Source: Desmonostoc muscorum LEGE 12446 (lineage in GTDB: Bacteria; Cyanobacteriota; Cyanobacteriia; Cyanobacteriales; Nostocaceae). Taken from it: a DNA stretch of 64,000 bases. The stretch covers positions 1,116,001 to 1,180,000 of the forward strand of contig NZ_JADEXS020000001.1 in the NCBI RefSeq assembly GCF_015207005.2, written 5' to 3'. Positions 20,101 to 29,092 of the stretch are shown one piece after another (the first letter of the stretch is position 1; each line of letters opens with the position of its first letter). The translations under genes and the position numbers were made by a program. The notes beneath the pieces were generated by a model. It was not told the origin of the DNA and ran no database searches. It worked only from the letters and a program-made list of their open reading frames with translations.

Positions 20101-20440
20101 AGTCCAGGAGATTCAAACAGAAACTGGGGAAGTTGCAGTAGCGATGGAAACTGGTATTCAGCAGGTAGTGGAAGGCACAAACCTGGTAAGTGAGACTCGT
20201 CAAAACTTAAATGCGATCGTTTCTGCAACTGCCGAAATTAGTCAATTAATCGAGCGAATTACCGCATCAACTCAACAACAAATGACGCAATCTGTAACAG
20301 TAACTGCATCAATGCAAGATGTCGCAGAAATTGCCAATAAAACTTTTGCCGAATCTCAAGAAATTGCTAATGTCTTTGAAGAATTATCAGGGATGGCGCA
20401 AGAGTTATTAACAACTGCAAGTAAATTCAAAGTCAGCTGA
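17132..20440 (+). CDS. pixJ: Cyanobacteriochrome methyl-accepting taxis receptor PixJ
   Basis: A 1102-residue soluble receptor: four GAF domains (about 65-210, 235-390, 415-575, 600-760), a HAMP-like segment (about 790-850, [15 protein letters not shown]) and an MCP signalling domain with its tip around [20 protein letters not shown]. No transmembrane segment is visible. GAF1 lacks the bilin cysteine. GAF2, GAF3 and GAF4 each have the canonical Cys-His pair at C321, C504 and C687, exactly 183 residues apart, in GH..CH.(D/E)(I/M)LEQF. GAF2 has W289 and D291 in VWEDTHLQE; these numbers coincide with those published for Anabaena PixJ GAF2, a red/green photoreceptor, so orthology is very likely. 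GAF3 is slightly different (WADTYMQE). Each of the three has a HIP1-type octamer at its KCDR/RCDR codons. A GAGG site precedes the ATG. Confidence 0.93.
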   Translation: MTFLYQNNPDSEHLIPEVKNQNGSANVANIASDEIALLNAIAQEFKSWRRQLHDIAIHMRQANDFNTLLKITVTQIREKIGCDRALIYQFNSLESGNVLAESRTLGWTPTLGENIPGIIFGLYTNQDYLESVAIDDTNQIQLTPHQKQLLEKFQIKASLSLPILVEGKVWGLLAVNNCSCPRQWQEGEISLLYQITRELTYRLHSFEFEKELQQQTQAKKSAAKVIDKILRISNVDKLFQATTQEIRQLLKCDRVGVYRFKPDWSGEFVSESVGNGWVRMVGPDFKMVWEDTHLQETQGGRYAKGETFVVKDIYQTGHAQCHIDILEQFQMMAYIIAPIFSGEKLWGLLAAYQNSGPRDWQPWEESFLSQIGLQFGVAITQGEYLEQVQRKSEQLSQIVEQEKTVTKTVNRIRQSLDIESVFKTTTQEVRQLLKCDRVVVFRFNPDWSGEFVAESVGNAWTKLVGPGIKTIWADTYMQENQGGRYTKGESFVAHNIYEVGHSPCHVEMLEQFEVRAYVIVPVFSGEVLWGLLAAYQNSDSRDWQPWEVNFLVQIGLQFGVAISQAEYMEQLRVKSQQLTQFAEQEKSVTKIVNRIRQSLEVEEIFKIATQEVRQLLRCDRVAVYRFNPDWSGEFVAESVGHNWVKLVGPDIKTVWEDTHLQETQGGRYAQGENFIVNDIYKVGHFPCHIEMLEQFEVKAYVIVPVFAGEQLWGLLAAYQNSGTRDWEQSEVTLLARIGSQFGLALQQTEYLQQLQAQSTKLAEAAGREKAAKELLQQRSIQLLTALRPALNGDLTVRAPITEDELGTIADAYNNTLQALRQIVIQVQAAAQKVAQTSSNSDASLTELTNSAQHQSEELTVALGDIKQMVDSTQAVVANAQLVQVAVQQANQTVESGDTAMNLTVKAIQGIRETVAQTSKKIKRLSESSQKISKVVNLIGNFATQTNVLALNAAIEATRAGEYGKGFAVVADEVRSLSRQSAAATIEIEKLVQEIQTETGEVAVAMETGIQQVVEGTNLVSETRQNLNAIVSATAEISQLIERITASTQQQMTQSVTVTASMQDVAEIANKTFAESQEIANVFEELSGMAQELLTTASKFKVS

Positions 20441-20445
20441 TAAAA

Positions 20446-20492
20446 AGTTAAGAGTTAAGAGTTAGGAGTTAGGAATTAGGAGTTAGGAGTTA
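20446..20492. repeat. Heptamer array (GAGTTAG unit), left side of the S23 gene
   Basis: About six or seven tandem copies of AGAGTTA/GGAGTTA follow the pixJ stop codon. The complementary unit CTAACTC forms a longer array at 20947-21120, so the two arrays are in inverted orientation around the S23 gene. Confidence 0.8.
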
Positions 20493-20596
20493 TGGAAATA
20501 AAGCATTCATTTGATACATGTTAATATCATACCGATCTTTTGGAATGTTTTGTCCATGTTTCATTTTTAATTGTGAGTAAAAAAAGAGGAGGGAAA

Positions 20597-20965
20597 TTGG
20601 CAGAAAGTATTATTCAGCAGAAAAGTTTTCAATTTGCTTTGAAAATTATTGACCTATATATTCAACTGCAAGATCAGCGAGAATATGTGCTTTCTAAACA
20701 GTTACTACGAAGTGCAACAAGTATTGGCGCAAATGTTGAAGAGGCTAGCGGTGGTCAGAGTAGAAAGGATTTTTTAGCAAAAATGTATATTGCATACAAA
20801 GAAGCTAGGGAAACCAAATACTGGTTACGTCTACTGCAACAGTCCAAACTAGTAAATATTGATTTAACGAATGAACTAATGTATGCAGACGAAATCATTC
20901 GGATTTTGAGTTCAATAGTCAAAACAACTGAAGACTCAATTAATGGAGTAACTCCCAACCCCTAA
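20597..20965 (+). CDS. Four-helix-bundle (S23 rRNA intervening-sequence type) protein
   Basis: The protein of about 122 residues contains QQKSFQFALKIIDLYIQLQD, then LRSATSIGANVEEASGGQSRKDFLAKMYIAYKEARETKYWLRLL, the signature of the S23/IVP four-helix-bundle family. Some members are encoded inside 23S rRNA spacers; their function is unknown. The frame is open further upstream (from about 20540), but AGGAGGG at 20587-20593 sits right before a TTG at 20597, which is chosen. The last codons (encoding GVTPNP) are made of the downstream heptamer array. It interrupts the pixJ-pixL operon, and inverted arrays flank it. Confidence 0.75.
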   Translation: MAESIIQQKSFQFALKIIDLYIQLQDQREYVLSKQLLRSATSIGANVEEASGGQSRKDFLAKMYIAYKEARETKYWLRLLQQSKLVNIDLTNELMYADEIIRILSSIVKTTEDSINGVTPNP

Positions 20966-21120
20966 CTCCCAACTCCCAACTCCCAACTCCCAACTCCCAA
21001 CCCCTAACGCTCAACCCCTAACTCTCAACCCCTAACCCCTAACTCCCAACTCCCAACCCCTAACTCCCAACTCCTAACTCCTAACTCCTAACTCCTAACT
21101 TCTAACTTCTAACTTCTAAC
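20947..21120. repeat. Heptamer array (AACTCCC/AACCCCT/AACTTCT), right side of the S23 gene
   Basis: About 24 tandem seven-base units fill the whole gap between the S23 gene and pixL. Units change gradually from AACTCCC through AACCCCT and AACTCCT to AACTTCT at the right end. The array encodes the last residues of the S23 protein and ends two bases before the pixL ATG. Confidence 0.9.
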
Positions 21121-21122
21121 TT

Positions 21123-24100
21123 ATGATTACCGACACTTCAATTCGTGAACAAGGATACATATATTTTCTGGCAGAAGCCCCAGAATTAGTACAGATTATT
21201 GAGCAAGAACTATTTACCTTATCTGAAGGTTATAGCATTGCAAAAATTCATAGTTTAATGCGGGCTACGCACACGCTTAAAGGTGGCGCTGCTAATGTTG
21301 GGCTAGAACTAATTAAGATGATAGCCCATTTTTTAGAAGATGTATTTAAGGCTCTATATAACCCAAATTTAGTAATTGATGCTGAATTGCAAACACTTTT
21401 AATCCAAGCTTATGAGTGTCTGAGCATAGCATTAAATACCGAGCTAATTGGAAGTACTGTTAATGACGAAGAACTACTGCAACGAGCAAGTTCCGTGTTT
21501 GCCCAACTGCAAGAAAAACTGGGTGATGCATTTGGTGCTGAGACTCATATTCCCACTTCTGAGGAATTAGGATTTGATATTGTACAGTCTGTTTTTGAAG
21601 TGGGAGTGCAACAACGTCTAAACAGTATTGCTGAAACTATTAATAATCCGCCAAATAATGCCGAATTTATTGAATTGTTACAATCTCAAGCTGAAGTATT
21701 TCTCGGCTTGGCAGAATCTCTAAATTTACCTGGATTGGGTGAAATTTCCCAAACAATTCTCTCAGCGCTGCAAGCAAACCCCACCCAAGTGCAGCAAATC
21801 GCAGAAATTGCCCTTGCAGATTTACAACAAGCACAAAAATTGGTACTAGCAGGCGATCGCACTTCTGGTGGACAGGCTTCTCCAAGCTTACAACAACTCA
21901 CAACATTACCCAATAATCAAGTATCTGGAGAATTAGAAAATAATTCGTCTTCTGAGTCGTTTATCCTCAATGAACAAGAATTTTATCAATTTTTAACTAC
22001 ATCAGAAAATAATAAAAATGAATCTGTTAAACCAACAACTGCCAAGTTTTATTTAAAAGTAATTCGCTACATTTTTGGCTGGTTTAATCACCAGATGCAA
22101 ATACCAGAATCAGAACTCAATTTGAGTTTACTCGTTCCCACATTACCCAGAACAAATCTGCTGAATTATATTGAAAATTGGCTGACAAAATTTCTGGCTT
22201 TTGTCCAAGAAGAAGATAGCCAAAGCCTTTGTATTTATCGTAATGGAATCATTTTAATCATTTTGTTTGCAGTTGCCAAATTTCAATATTACATTGAAAA
22301 ATCTGACAACTACCTCTCCATAATTAAAATCTTGCAAAACAAGATTTATAAATTAGCAAAAAAATATAAAAACTATCCCCCTGTAACTAGCAAAGAAAAA
22401 AATTGGCTTGATAGTCCCAAGTTACAAACGCTGCTAGTTCTTAAAGAAATATCTAAATCTTCTGAAACCAGCGATGATCTTCTAGAAGTAATATGGGGAG
22501 AAGAATCTGACCAAAACTTGATTAATGAAGTTGTGACTAGCGAGACTGGGAATTCTTTAGAAGAGATGGATGTTCTGGAAACAGTTGTTGAAAGTATTCC
22601 TGATTCACCTCAACCAATTAACCAGCAAATAGAAGATAAATCACAGCATTTTCAAAATAAAAATTCTCGTCAACCTTCTTTTATTCGAGTAGATACAGAT
22701 AAATTACAAAACCTGAATTATTTAGCAGGAGAATTGCTGATTTACCAAAAACGGCGGACTTTGCAAGATGAACAAGTCCAAGAAATAATTGAGCGATTAA
22801 TGCAGCGACTCGCTAAACAACAAACAATTTTAAATGAATTACGTGATTTACCATTACAAATGCAAAATTTTGCTTCACAACAAACGCCAAGTTTTGCAGT
22901 GAAGTTTGACTCTCTGGAAATGGATGTATATACAGAATTTCAGATGACGTTACATGAAGCAATAGAAGAGACACTCCAACTACAAGAAACCACAGAGTCT
23001 CTTGACTTGCTTGTGACTCAAGCTGCTCAAATAAGTGGTAATAAAGAGAATTTAACTCTGAATATTATAGATAATTTAGTAGAAGCACGAATGTTGCCTT
23101 TGGGCAATATCCTGAATCGCTTTCCCCATATGGTAAATAAGTTGGGGAATGTTTATGCCAAACTTGTAGAATTGAAACTTTGTGGAACAGAAGTACTAGT
23201 TGATAAAGCGATCGCCGAAAAACTCTACGATCCTCTGTTACACTTAGTACGTAATGCTTTTGACCACGGTATTGAACCTCCACACATTCGCCGAGAGTTT
23301 GGTAAACCAGAACGAGGTTTAATCGAAATCTGTGCCTATCATCAAGGTAGCCAAACTGTTATCGAGATTCGAGACGATGGACAGGGATTGAATTTAGAAA
23401 GCATTCGCAGAAAAGCTGTTGAACTTTATCACATTCAAAGTGAAGAAAAAGCCAGAAGCTATGCTGCTAATCTAATGGAATCAGAACTTTTAGATTTGAT
23501 ATTTTCGCCGGGATTTTCCACTGCAAATAAAGTCAGTGAAATCTCTGGGCGCGGTATGGGGTTGGATATTGTGCGTACTCAAATGAACGCACTCAATGGT
23601 TCAGTTTCAGTTGAATCTCTACCCAACCAAGGAACAACATTCATACTCAAAATTCCTTTTTCTATGACTACTGAAAAACTAATGCTAGTTCAGGCTAAAG
23701 GTGTTATTTATGCCTTGCTTTTGAACAGCATCGAAAAAATATTGATTCCTTCTGATGAGCAGATTAAAGAAATTGAAGGGAAAAAAGTTTTGCATTGGAA
23801 TGTAGAGCAGAATGAAACTATCGTCAGCCTGCGTCAACTTTCAGAGTTGATTTATTATCATGGTTCATTATTTAATAGTGCTACTCCATACAACACATCA
23901 AATACTCACGGTGCAAATATTAATAAAAACCCAGTGCTTTTACTACGGCGAAATCAAGGAATGTTTGCGTTAGAAGTTGACCAAATAATTGGTGAACAAG
24001 AACTAGTAATCAGACCTTTAGGAAATGCGATTGCACCGCCAAAATATATTTATGGTTGTAGTAGCTTACCTAGTGGTGACCTCATTTTAGTGATTGATGC

Positions 24101-24713
24101 TTCATTGCTATTAGAGTCAAGGGAGATTCCACAAAAAACACTTGATATTATCGCACTACCAACAACTTCTTCGTCAAATCAAAAATCTTTGCCGATATCA
24201 TCAACACAAACTTTATCTTCTACACCGTTACTGACTCCATCGACTTCCACGGATACTGTAGAAACCCAATCTAGCTATGATCTAGAGTCAAATAATCAAA
24301 TACCAAAAGTTATTTTAGTAGTCGATGATGCCATTAGTCTGCGCCAAACTATTTCTCTGACTCTGCAAAAATCTGGCTATCAAGTAATACAAGCTCAAAA
24401 TGGTGTAGAAGCTCTAGAAAAGTTACAGTTACATCCAGAAATTCAAGTTGTAATCTCGGATTTAGAGATGCCAAGAATGAATGGTTTTGAGTTGTTGACT
24501 AATTTACGTCAACATCCAAATTTGGCAAAAATACCTGTGGTGATTCTTACTTCTCGCAGCGCTGAAAAGCATCGCCAGTTAGCCCAAGAATTGGGTGCAA
24601 AGGGCTATTTAACTAAGCCTTATTTAGAGCATGAATTTCTCTCGAAAATTAAGGATTTAGTTAACAGTAGTACAGAAAATTTTAAGCATTTGCTCACGGT
24701 GGCACCTCATTAA
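21123..24713 (+). CDS. pixL: CheA-like hybrid histidine kinase (PixL type)
   Basis: The 1196-residue protein has an N-terminal HPt domain with phospho-accepting His50 (RATHTLKGGAANVG), a long linker, a dimerisation region (about 520-650), an ATPase domain with N box HLVRNAFDHGIEPP, G1 RDDGQGL and G2 GRGMGLDIV, a CheW-like regulatory domain (about 845-1010) and a C-terminal receiver (VVDDAISLRQ, Asp in VISDLEMPRMNG, Lys in LTKPY). This is the CheA-receiver fusion used in cyanobacterial phototaxis and pilus control. It would phosphorylate its own receiver and the PixG and PixH receivers in response to PixJ. The initiation region is a heptamer array with no recognisable Shine-Dalgarno sequence. 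Confidence 0.92.
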   Translation: MITDTSIREQGYIYFLAEAPELVQIIEQELFTLSEGYSIAKIHSLMRATHTLKGGAANVGLELIKMIAHFLEDVFKALYNPNLVIDAELQTLLIQAYECLSIALNTELIGSTVNDEELLQRASSVFAQLQEKLGDAFGAETHIPTSEELGFDIVQSVFEVGVQQRLNSIAETINNPPNNAEFIELLQSQAEVFLGLAESLNLPGLGEISQTILSALQANPTQVQQIAEIALADLQQAQKLVLAGDRTSGGQASPSLQQLTTLPNNQVSGELENNSSSESFILNEQEFYQFLTTSENNKNESVKPTTAKFYLKVIRYIFGWFNHQMQIPESELNLSLLVPTLPRTNLLNYIENWLTKFLAFVQEEDSQSLCIYRNGIILIILFAVAKFQYYIEKSDNYLSIIKILQNKIYKLAKKYKNYPPVTSKEKNWLDSPKLQTLLVLKEISKSSETSDDLLEVIWGEESDQNLINEVVTSETGNSLEEMDVLETVVESIPDSPQPINQQIEDKSQHFQNKNSRQPSFIRVDTDKLQNLNYLAGELLIYQKRRTLQDEQVQEIIERLMQRLAKQQTILNELRDLPLQMQNFASQQTPSFAVKFDSLEMDVYTEFQMTLHEAIEETLQLQETTESLDLLVTQAAQISGNKENLTLNIIDNLVEARMLPLGNILNRFPHMVNKLGNVYAKLVELKLCGTEVLVDKAIAEKLYDPLLHLVRNAFDHGIEPPHIRREFGKPERGLIEICAYHQGSQTVIEIRDDGQGLNLESIRRKAVELYHIQSEEKARSYAANLMESELLDLIFSPGFSTANKVSEISGRGMGLDIVRTQMNALNGSVSVESLPNQGTTFILKIPFSMTTEKLMLVQAKGVIYALLLNSIEKILIPSDEQIKEIEGKKVLHWNVEQNETIVSLRQLSELIYYHGSLFNSATPYNTSNTHGANINKNPVLLLRRNQGMFALEVDQIIGEQELVIRPLGNAIAPPKYIYGCSSLPSGDLILVIDASLLLESREIPQKTLDIIALPTTSSSNQKSLPISSTQTLSSTPLLTPSTSTDTVETQSSYDLESNNQIPKVILVVDDAISLRQTISLTLQKSGYQVIQAQNGVEALEKLQLHPEIQVVISDLEMPRMNGFELLTNLRQHPNLAKIPVVILTSRSAEKHRQLAQELGAKGYLTKPYLEHEFLSKIKDLVNSSTENFKHLLTVAPH

Positions 24714-24827
24714 AATTAATGCTATTTTAATTGGGTGCTATCAATAACTTATCAGTGGGAGTTTAAGTGATACTACATTGGGGAGAGAAGCATTACTTAG
24801 TGTATCAAGTCTTGGGACGCGATCGCC

Positions 24828-25553
24828 TTAATTACCAGGTAGATTATTTGGATCTACACCTAGAGAACGTAAATACTGGGCTAACTTTTCAGCCTTTTGC
24901 TGTTCTTGTTCAGCCCTGATTCGCTCCTGTTGTACCTGCTCTGCGTCTGTCAAATAGCGATTTCCTCGCTCATCATACCAACATAAAAACTCCTGTTGTA
25001 TCCCGCCAATTACGGCTTGATGTCGCCCAATACCTAACCCAATTTCTGGCATGAAATAAGGTTCACCTATTTGTAATTGGTAGTTTTCATCTATTAATTT
25101 ATACACTTCAAACGGTTGATGTTGGTCACGTCGCCAAAATTCAGGGTTATAAATTACGTAGTACAATACACCGAGTTTTTTGTATATCTCTACCTTTTCA
25201 TCGTATTCACCTCCTGGGGTGTGGGATACCATTTCTAATGTGAATATTGGAACTATCCCATTTTCTTCCCAAACTGCGTAGCTTTTGCGAGATTTACCAC
25301 CTTTTTTGCGTTCTACCCCCAGGCTCAAAAAAGCATCTGGGACTACAGGAACTCTAAAATGTACTCCTGTAGTGTGATAGACTCCCATATCTACTCCGAA
25401 GTACCAATCCATGCGATTTGCCCAAATGGAATTGAGTAAAAAAAGTAAAATGTTGGGCAAAAAGTTTTAGTCTTCGTTATCCACTGGTGTATCGTCTGAA
25501 CAGGGGAGTTCATCAGTAGTTGGTAACGCATTTTTGAGATCGGGTGAAAGCAT
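24828..25553 (-). pseudogene. Uma2-family protein gene with an in-frame stop at codon 29
   Basis: Reading the minus strand from ATG 25553 gives MLSPDLKNALPTTDELPC and continues to a TAA at 25469-25467, after which the same frame runs on as NFLPNILLFLLNSIWANRMD to a stop at 24828. The part before the stop is typical of the N-terminus of Uma2 (DUF820) proteins, so one substitution, probably CAA to TAA, interrupts a gene of about 241 codons. A TTG at 25460 could restart translation and give a 210-residue product missing the first strand and helix. The core DMGVYHTT, VVPDAFLSLG and IFTLEMVS elements are intact, and the C-terminal 40 residues form a charged coiled coil. The stop is clear; loss of function is inferred. 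Confidence 0.8.
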
Positions 25554-25606
25554 AACCTTTGTCTCGCTGGCGTTCGATGCCCCTATTATAGGTGATTGGT
25601 GACTCA

Positions 25607-25775
25607 ATTTTGGATTTTGGATTTTAGATTGATTCAATACATGAATGCTCTTTTTTTGATCGAGAGTTTTTGATTTTTGATTTGTTTTCCGAATGAATTC
25701 GGGGTTTGAGAAATTTTAAAACTTTAGATTTTGAATTTTCAATTCCATTTTCCAAAATTTAAAATCTAAAATCCG
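25607..25775. repeat. TTTTGGATTTTAGATT repeat cluster
   Basis: The left part reads TTTTGGATTTTGGATTTTAG and the right part reads AAATCTAAAATCC, so the unit is an imperfect inverted repeat with AT-rich filling. It lies between the potB stop codon and the Uma2 pseudogene. The same terminal words recur at 15960, 26700, 46745, 55510 and 58590. Confidence 0.6.
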
Positions 25776-25781
25776 CTGAAT

Positions 25782-26678
25782 TTAGCGTTTGGGTGTAGTT
25801 TCACCAAACTTAATTAAAAGAGCGATCGCAATACTCACCATTAAAATTAACGTCATACTCAAAGCTGAACCAAATCCCCAATTTTGAGTAGCTCCCAGAA
25901 ATTGGTTGTAAACTAATCGCGCCGCTGTCATACTAGAAGCACCACCAAGTAATTCTGGGTCGATAAAATCCCCTAAGCCTGTGATAAATACAAGCATGGA
26001 ACCAGCAGTAATTCCGGGAAAAATTTGGGGTATAGTTACTTTAAAAAAAGCTTCCACGGGATTTGCACCTAAATCTGCTGCTGCTTCTAACAAACGCCGA
26101 TCTAGCTTTTCCAGAGAGGCATATAAAATTAAAACCATATAGGGTAATAAACTGTAACTCATGCCAATCAATACAGCCGGACTTCTATTAAGTAATTCCA
26201 AAGTAGGCAAGCCGAAATAGCTTAGCAAACTATTTAATAAACCACTAGGACGAAGAATTGTAATCCAAGCATAAGAACGTAGTAAAGAAGAAGTCCACAA
26301 AGGCAAAACAAAGCCTAATAGTAGCAAATTTCGCCAACGCTTCGGTGCAGCCACAGCAATCCAATAGGCCACAGGGAAACCTAAAATTAAACAAATGATT
26401 GTTGTGCCAAAAGCGAAAAATAGCGATCGCAAGATTACTTGCAAGTAAAGGGGGTCGAATATCCGTATGTAGTTTTTGAATCCATTAGGATTAACGATAT
26501 CTCCTGGTCGAATATCTGCAACCAAACTTAACTCGAAAATTATCAAACTTGGTAGCACCAACAAAAGTAATAACCAAATTCCTGACGGTGCAAGTAATAC
26601 TAAAGGTTGCAGCCAATTTCTTCGCAGACGATGCAATTCTTCTATTTCAGAAATATCATTTTTTTCAATATTAATCAT
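25782..26678 (-). CDS. potB: Spermidine/putrescine-type ABC transporter permease
   Basis: A 298-residue permease with six transmembrane segments. The start (LVLLAPSGIWLLLLLVLPSLIIF), the segment RSLFFAFGTTIICLILGFPVAYWIA and the EAA loop LEAAADLGANPVEAFFKVTIPQIFP are typical of PotB. The stretch GDFIDPELLGG near residue 235 is a PotB-family hallmark. It follows the potD-like gene by 208 bases on the same strand. No PotC or PotA is encoded next to it, so the complete importer must draw on genes elsewhere or be a reduced form. Confidence 0.85.
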   Translation of the reverse strand: MINIEKNDISEIEELHRLRRNWLQPLVLLAPSGIWLLLLLVLPSLIIFELSLVADIRPGDIVNPNGFKNYIRIFDPLYLQVILRSLFFAFGTTIICLILGFPVAYWIAVAAPKRWRNLLLLGFVLPLWTSSLLRSYAWITILRPSGLLNSLLSYFGLPTLELLNRSPAVLIGMSYSLLPYMVLILYASLEKLDRRLLEAAADLGANPVEAFFKVTIPQIFPGITAGSMLVFITGLGDFIDPELLGGASSMTAARLVYNQFLGATQNWGFGSALSMTLILMVSIAIALLIKFGETTPKR

Positions 26679-26696
26679 TTCTAACTCCTAACTCTC

Positions 26697-26884
26697 GGAA
26701 TTTTAGATTTTGGATTTTGGATTTTGGATTGAGTCAAACATCTCAAATTCAAAATTGAATTAATCATAATTCTGGTAATTTTAGATTTGGAATTTAGTGA
26801 TAAATATAAAATCTGAATTCAAATCCCAAATGAACTTTGAATTAAGTAAACAATCTAAAATCCAAAATCTAAAATCCAAAATTG
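26697..26884. repeat. TTTTGGATT repeat cluster between potD and potB
   Basis: The region begins with three copies of TTTTGGATT and ends with AATCTAAAATCCAAA units, again as an inverted pair around AT-rich filler. It fills the gap between the two transporter genes. A stem of this size could attenuate potB relative to potD, but that is inference. Confidence 0.6.
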
Positions 26885-26886
26885 AA

Positions 26887-27972
26887 TCAGCTGCTGGTTA
26901 ATTGAGTCCAGTAGCGATCGTAAACATCTTCAAATTCTCCTACAGGTCTGATGCGTTCACAATTTGCTAAAAGTGACTCTGGGGGAAACAAATTAGAATT
27001 GTTTTGTATTATTTTTGGTAATTGCTCGAACCCAGCGCTATTAGGCGTAGAAATATTTAGGCGTTCACTAATTTTGGCTGCTACCTCTGGTTGCAAAATC
27101 ATATTAATCCAAGCGTAGGCTCCTGGTAGATTGGGGGCTGTTTTAGGAATTACAATAGTGTCTGTCCATAATGAAGAACCACTGCGGGGAATCACATATT
27201 TGAGTTTGGGATTTTCTTTAGATATTTTCACCGCATCTGCTGAATAACACATTGCCAAGAGTAAATCTCCTCCGAGAATTTGATTTTGCCAAGCATCTGT
27301 ATCAAAAGCAGCGATCGCAGGTTTCAGCACCTTCAATTTATCATAAGCTTGCTTGATTTCTAATTCGTTTTTGGAATTATAAGAATAACCTAACATCCGC
27401 AATACTGCACCCATCACCTCTCGCACATCATTAAGCAAAGTCATCCGCTTATTAAGCTTGTCTTGGTTTTGCCAAAGATAATCCCAATCTTCTGGTGGTT
27501 CTTTGATTTTTTCAGAATTATAAATAAAACCTGTTGTGCCCCAATTAAAAGGGATACTGTAACGGTTATTGGGGTCATAAATAGGATTAGAAAAGCGGGG
27601 AAATAAATTTTCTAGACCGATTAGGCGATCGTGATTTATTTCTGTTAATAAACCTTTGTCTACCATTTTCTGTACCATATAATCAGATGGGTAGATAATG
27701 CTGTAAGCGCTACCACCTCCAGCTTGCAACTTAGCAAGCATTACATCGTTAGAATCATACACATCCGCCAGCACTCTCATGCCAGTTTGAGTGCTAAAAT
27801 TTTTTAGTAATTGTTTGTCAGTATATTGTGTCCAAGTATAGATATAAAGTTGGTCACTTCGACCGGAAGTACTAGAATTAGCACGTACTTGGGCTAGCCT
27901 CCAACCGCAACCGGTTAAAGACAAGCTAGAAAGTGCTGCTACTCCTTTTAAAAATTGTCGTCTTTTAGTCAT
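26887..27972 (-). CDS. potD: Polyamine-type periplasmic binding lipoprotein
   Basis: The 361-residue protein starts MTKRRQFLKGVAALSSLSLTGC: a lipobox LTGC with Cys22 and, just before it, KRRQFLKG that fits a twin-arginine export motif. The mature part (LYIYTWTQYTDKQLLKNF, YDSNDVMLAKLQAGG, YSIPFNWGTTGFIYNS, GDLLLAMCYSADA) follows the PotD/PotF family of spermidine and putrescine binding proteins. It delivers the polyamine to the PotB-type permease encoded downstream. The substrate is inferred from family only. Confidence 0.85.
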   Translation of the reverse strand: MTKRRQFLKGVAALSSLSLTGCGWRLAQVRANSSTSGRSDQLYIYTWTQYTDKQLLKNFSTQTGMRVLADVYDSNDVMLAKLQAGGGSAYSIIYPSDYMVQKMVDKGLLTEINHDRLIGLENLFPRFSNPIYDPNNRYSIPFNWGTTGFIYNSEKIKEPPEDWDYLWQNQDKLNKRMTLLNDVREVMGAVLRMLGYSYNSKNELEIKQAYDKLKVLKPAIAAFDTDAWQNQILGGDLLLAMCYSADAVKISKENPKLKYVIPRSGSSLWTDTIVIPKTAPNLPGAYAWINMILQPEVAAKISERLNISTPNSAGFEQLPKIIQNNSNLFPPESLLANCERIRPVGEFEDVYDRYWTQLTSS

Positions 27973-28044
27973 TTGTCTTCTAGAAAAAAGTTAGCATTTA
28001 AAACCAAGCCAATACGGCTAATATTGACTGGTTGGTAAAGCATT

Positions 28045-28152
28045 TATAGCGGTTCCCATTTAGATGCGGTACAACATCATATCGCAAGGTGTGGGGGCAC
28101 AGCACTGCCGTGACCTTACAGGTCTACCTCACGCTTGTGGGGAAAGGCTATA
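28045..28152. repeat. MITE-like element, copy 2 (TATAGCGGTT ends)
   Basis: This unit has the same order of blocks as the element at 5476-5582 (TATAGCGGTT, AGATGCGGTAC, CAAGGTGT, CTACCTCACG) and ends in AGGCTATA. Its right end and central palindrome have decayed (GTGGGGGCAC versus GTGACCTTAC). It lies upstream of the potD start. Confidence 0.65.
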
Positions 28153-28248
28153 TAACCACTTCAGCCAGTCCAAAAAAAACTCTGGAGTACTCAGGTTAAG
28201 AACAAGCCAGCCGATATTATAACCGTGCTAAGGGAGTGCATGAGCAAA

Positions 28249-28887
28249 TCATATTTGCTTTTTCACCCAAGCACGAAATACTTTCATAGTTGCATTTCTC
28301 CCATCAGTTTTACACCGCTTTAAATATTCAGGAATCACTTGAGTAATAGGTAAATTAGGAAAAATACGACTATTATTAGATTCTATATATTTTCCATTTA
28401 TCAAAACATTGATTTCTAATTTATTGCCATTCCAGCGCCACAATTCCGGGACTCCTAATAGTTGATAATTATTGAAACGAGTGCGGGAGGTAATATCAAT
28501 TTCGATTGCTAAATCTGGGGGCGGATCAACTGTTAAATCAATTCTATCCTTACCTCTAACAGCTGCTTCATTTTCGATGTAGAAGCAATCATCCGGTTCT
28601 ACCCCAGCATCCATTTTTTCTTGGCCAAAAGTTGTAGATCCCAAACTCCAAAATTCAATATCAAGTTCTTCTAGGATAACTTTTAATAAGTCTCCAATAA
28701 TAACTTTACCTACCTCATGCTCTGGTAATGGAGCCATTATTTCCAGCACTCCTTGACTGTAAGATATCCGAGAATTGCGATTTTCACCCAATTCTGCCAA
28801 AATATTTTTGTATCCTGACCAGGATATACCTTTAATCAACAACTGATGACCAACAGGTACAATTAGTTGGTTGAGTTCAAGTAACAT
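28249..28887 (-). CDS. Uma2-family (DUF820) putative nuclease
   Basis: The 212-residue protein shows the Uma2 core: RISYSQGVLEIMAPLPEHE, GVEPDDCFYIEN and VDPPPDLAIEIDITS, in which Asp and Glu-x-Asp positions match the PD-(D/E)XK-like active site. Uma2 proteins are very numerous in cyanobacteria; their biological role is unsettled. The gene is monocistronic, preceded by a heptamer array and followed by the MITE-like element at 28045. Confidence 0.85.
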   Translation of the reverse strand: MLLELNQLIVPVGHQLLIKGISWSGYKNILAELGENRNSRISYSQGVLEIMAPLPEHEVGKVIIGDLLKVILEELDIEFWSLGSTTFGQEKMDAGVEPDDCFYIENEAAVRGKDRIDLTVDPPPDLAIEIDITSRTRFNNYQLLGVPELWRWNGNKLEINVLINGKYIESNNSRIFPNLPITQVIPEYLKRCKTDGRNATMKVFRAWVKKQI

Positions 28888-28957
28888 TACTTCCTCGCCT
28901 CTAGAGTTAAATTAAATATAGCAATCCGGTTTGATTTTGGAACTAATTTACATAGGT

Positions 28958-29008
28958 GGGCAGTGGGGAGTGGGGAGTGGGGAGTAGGGAGTAGGGAATA
29001 GGGAATCA
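28958..29008. repeat. Heptamer array (GTGGGGA/GTAGGGA)
   Basis: Seven-base units GTGGGGA, then GTAGGGA and variants run in tandem. It sits between the Uma2 gene and the histidine kinase gene. The complementary array is at 33127-33162. Confidence 0.7.
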
Positions 29009-29092
29009 GGGTTTTGTTAGCTTTATTTGCGTTGCTCTACTTATTCTGAATTCTGTTATTGCAGCGGGGCGTAGCCCATTCTGACTCCTATT

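Noticed and set aside
20947..21120. CRISPR array
   Set aside because: Seven-base units are directly adjacent without unique spacers, so this is a short tandem repeat, not CRISPR.
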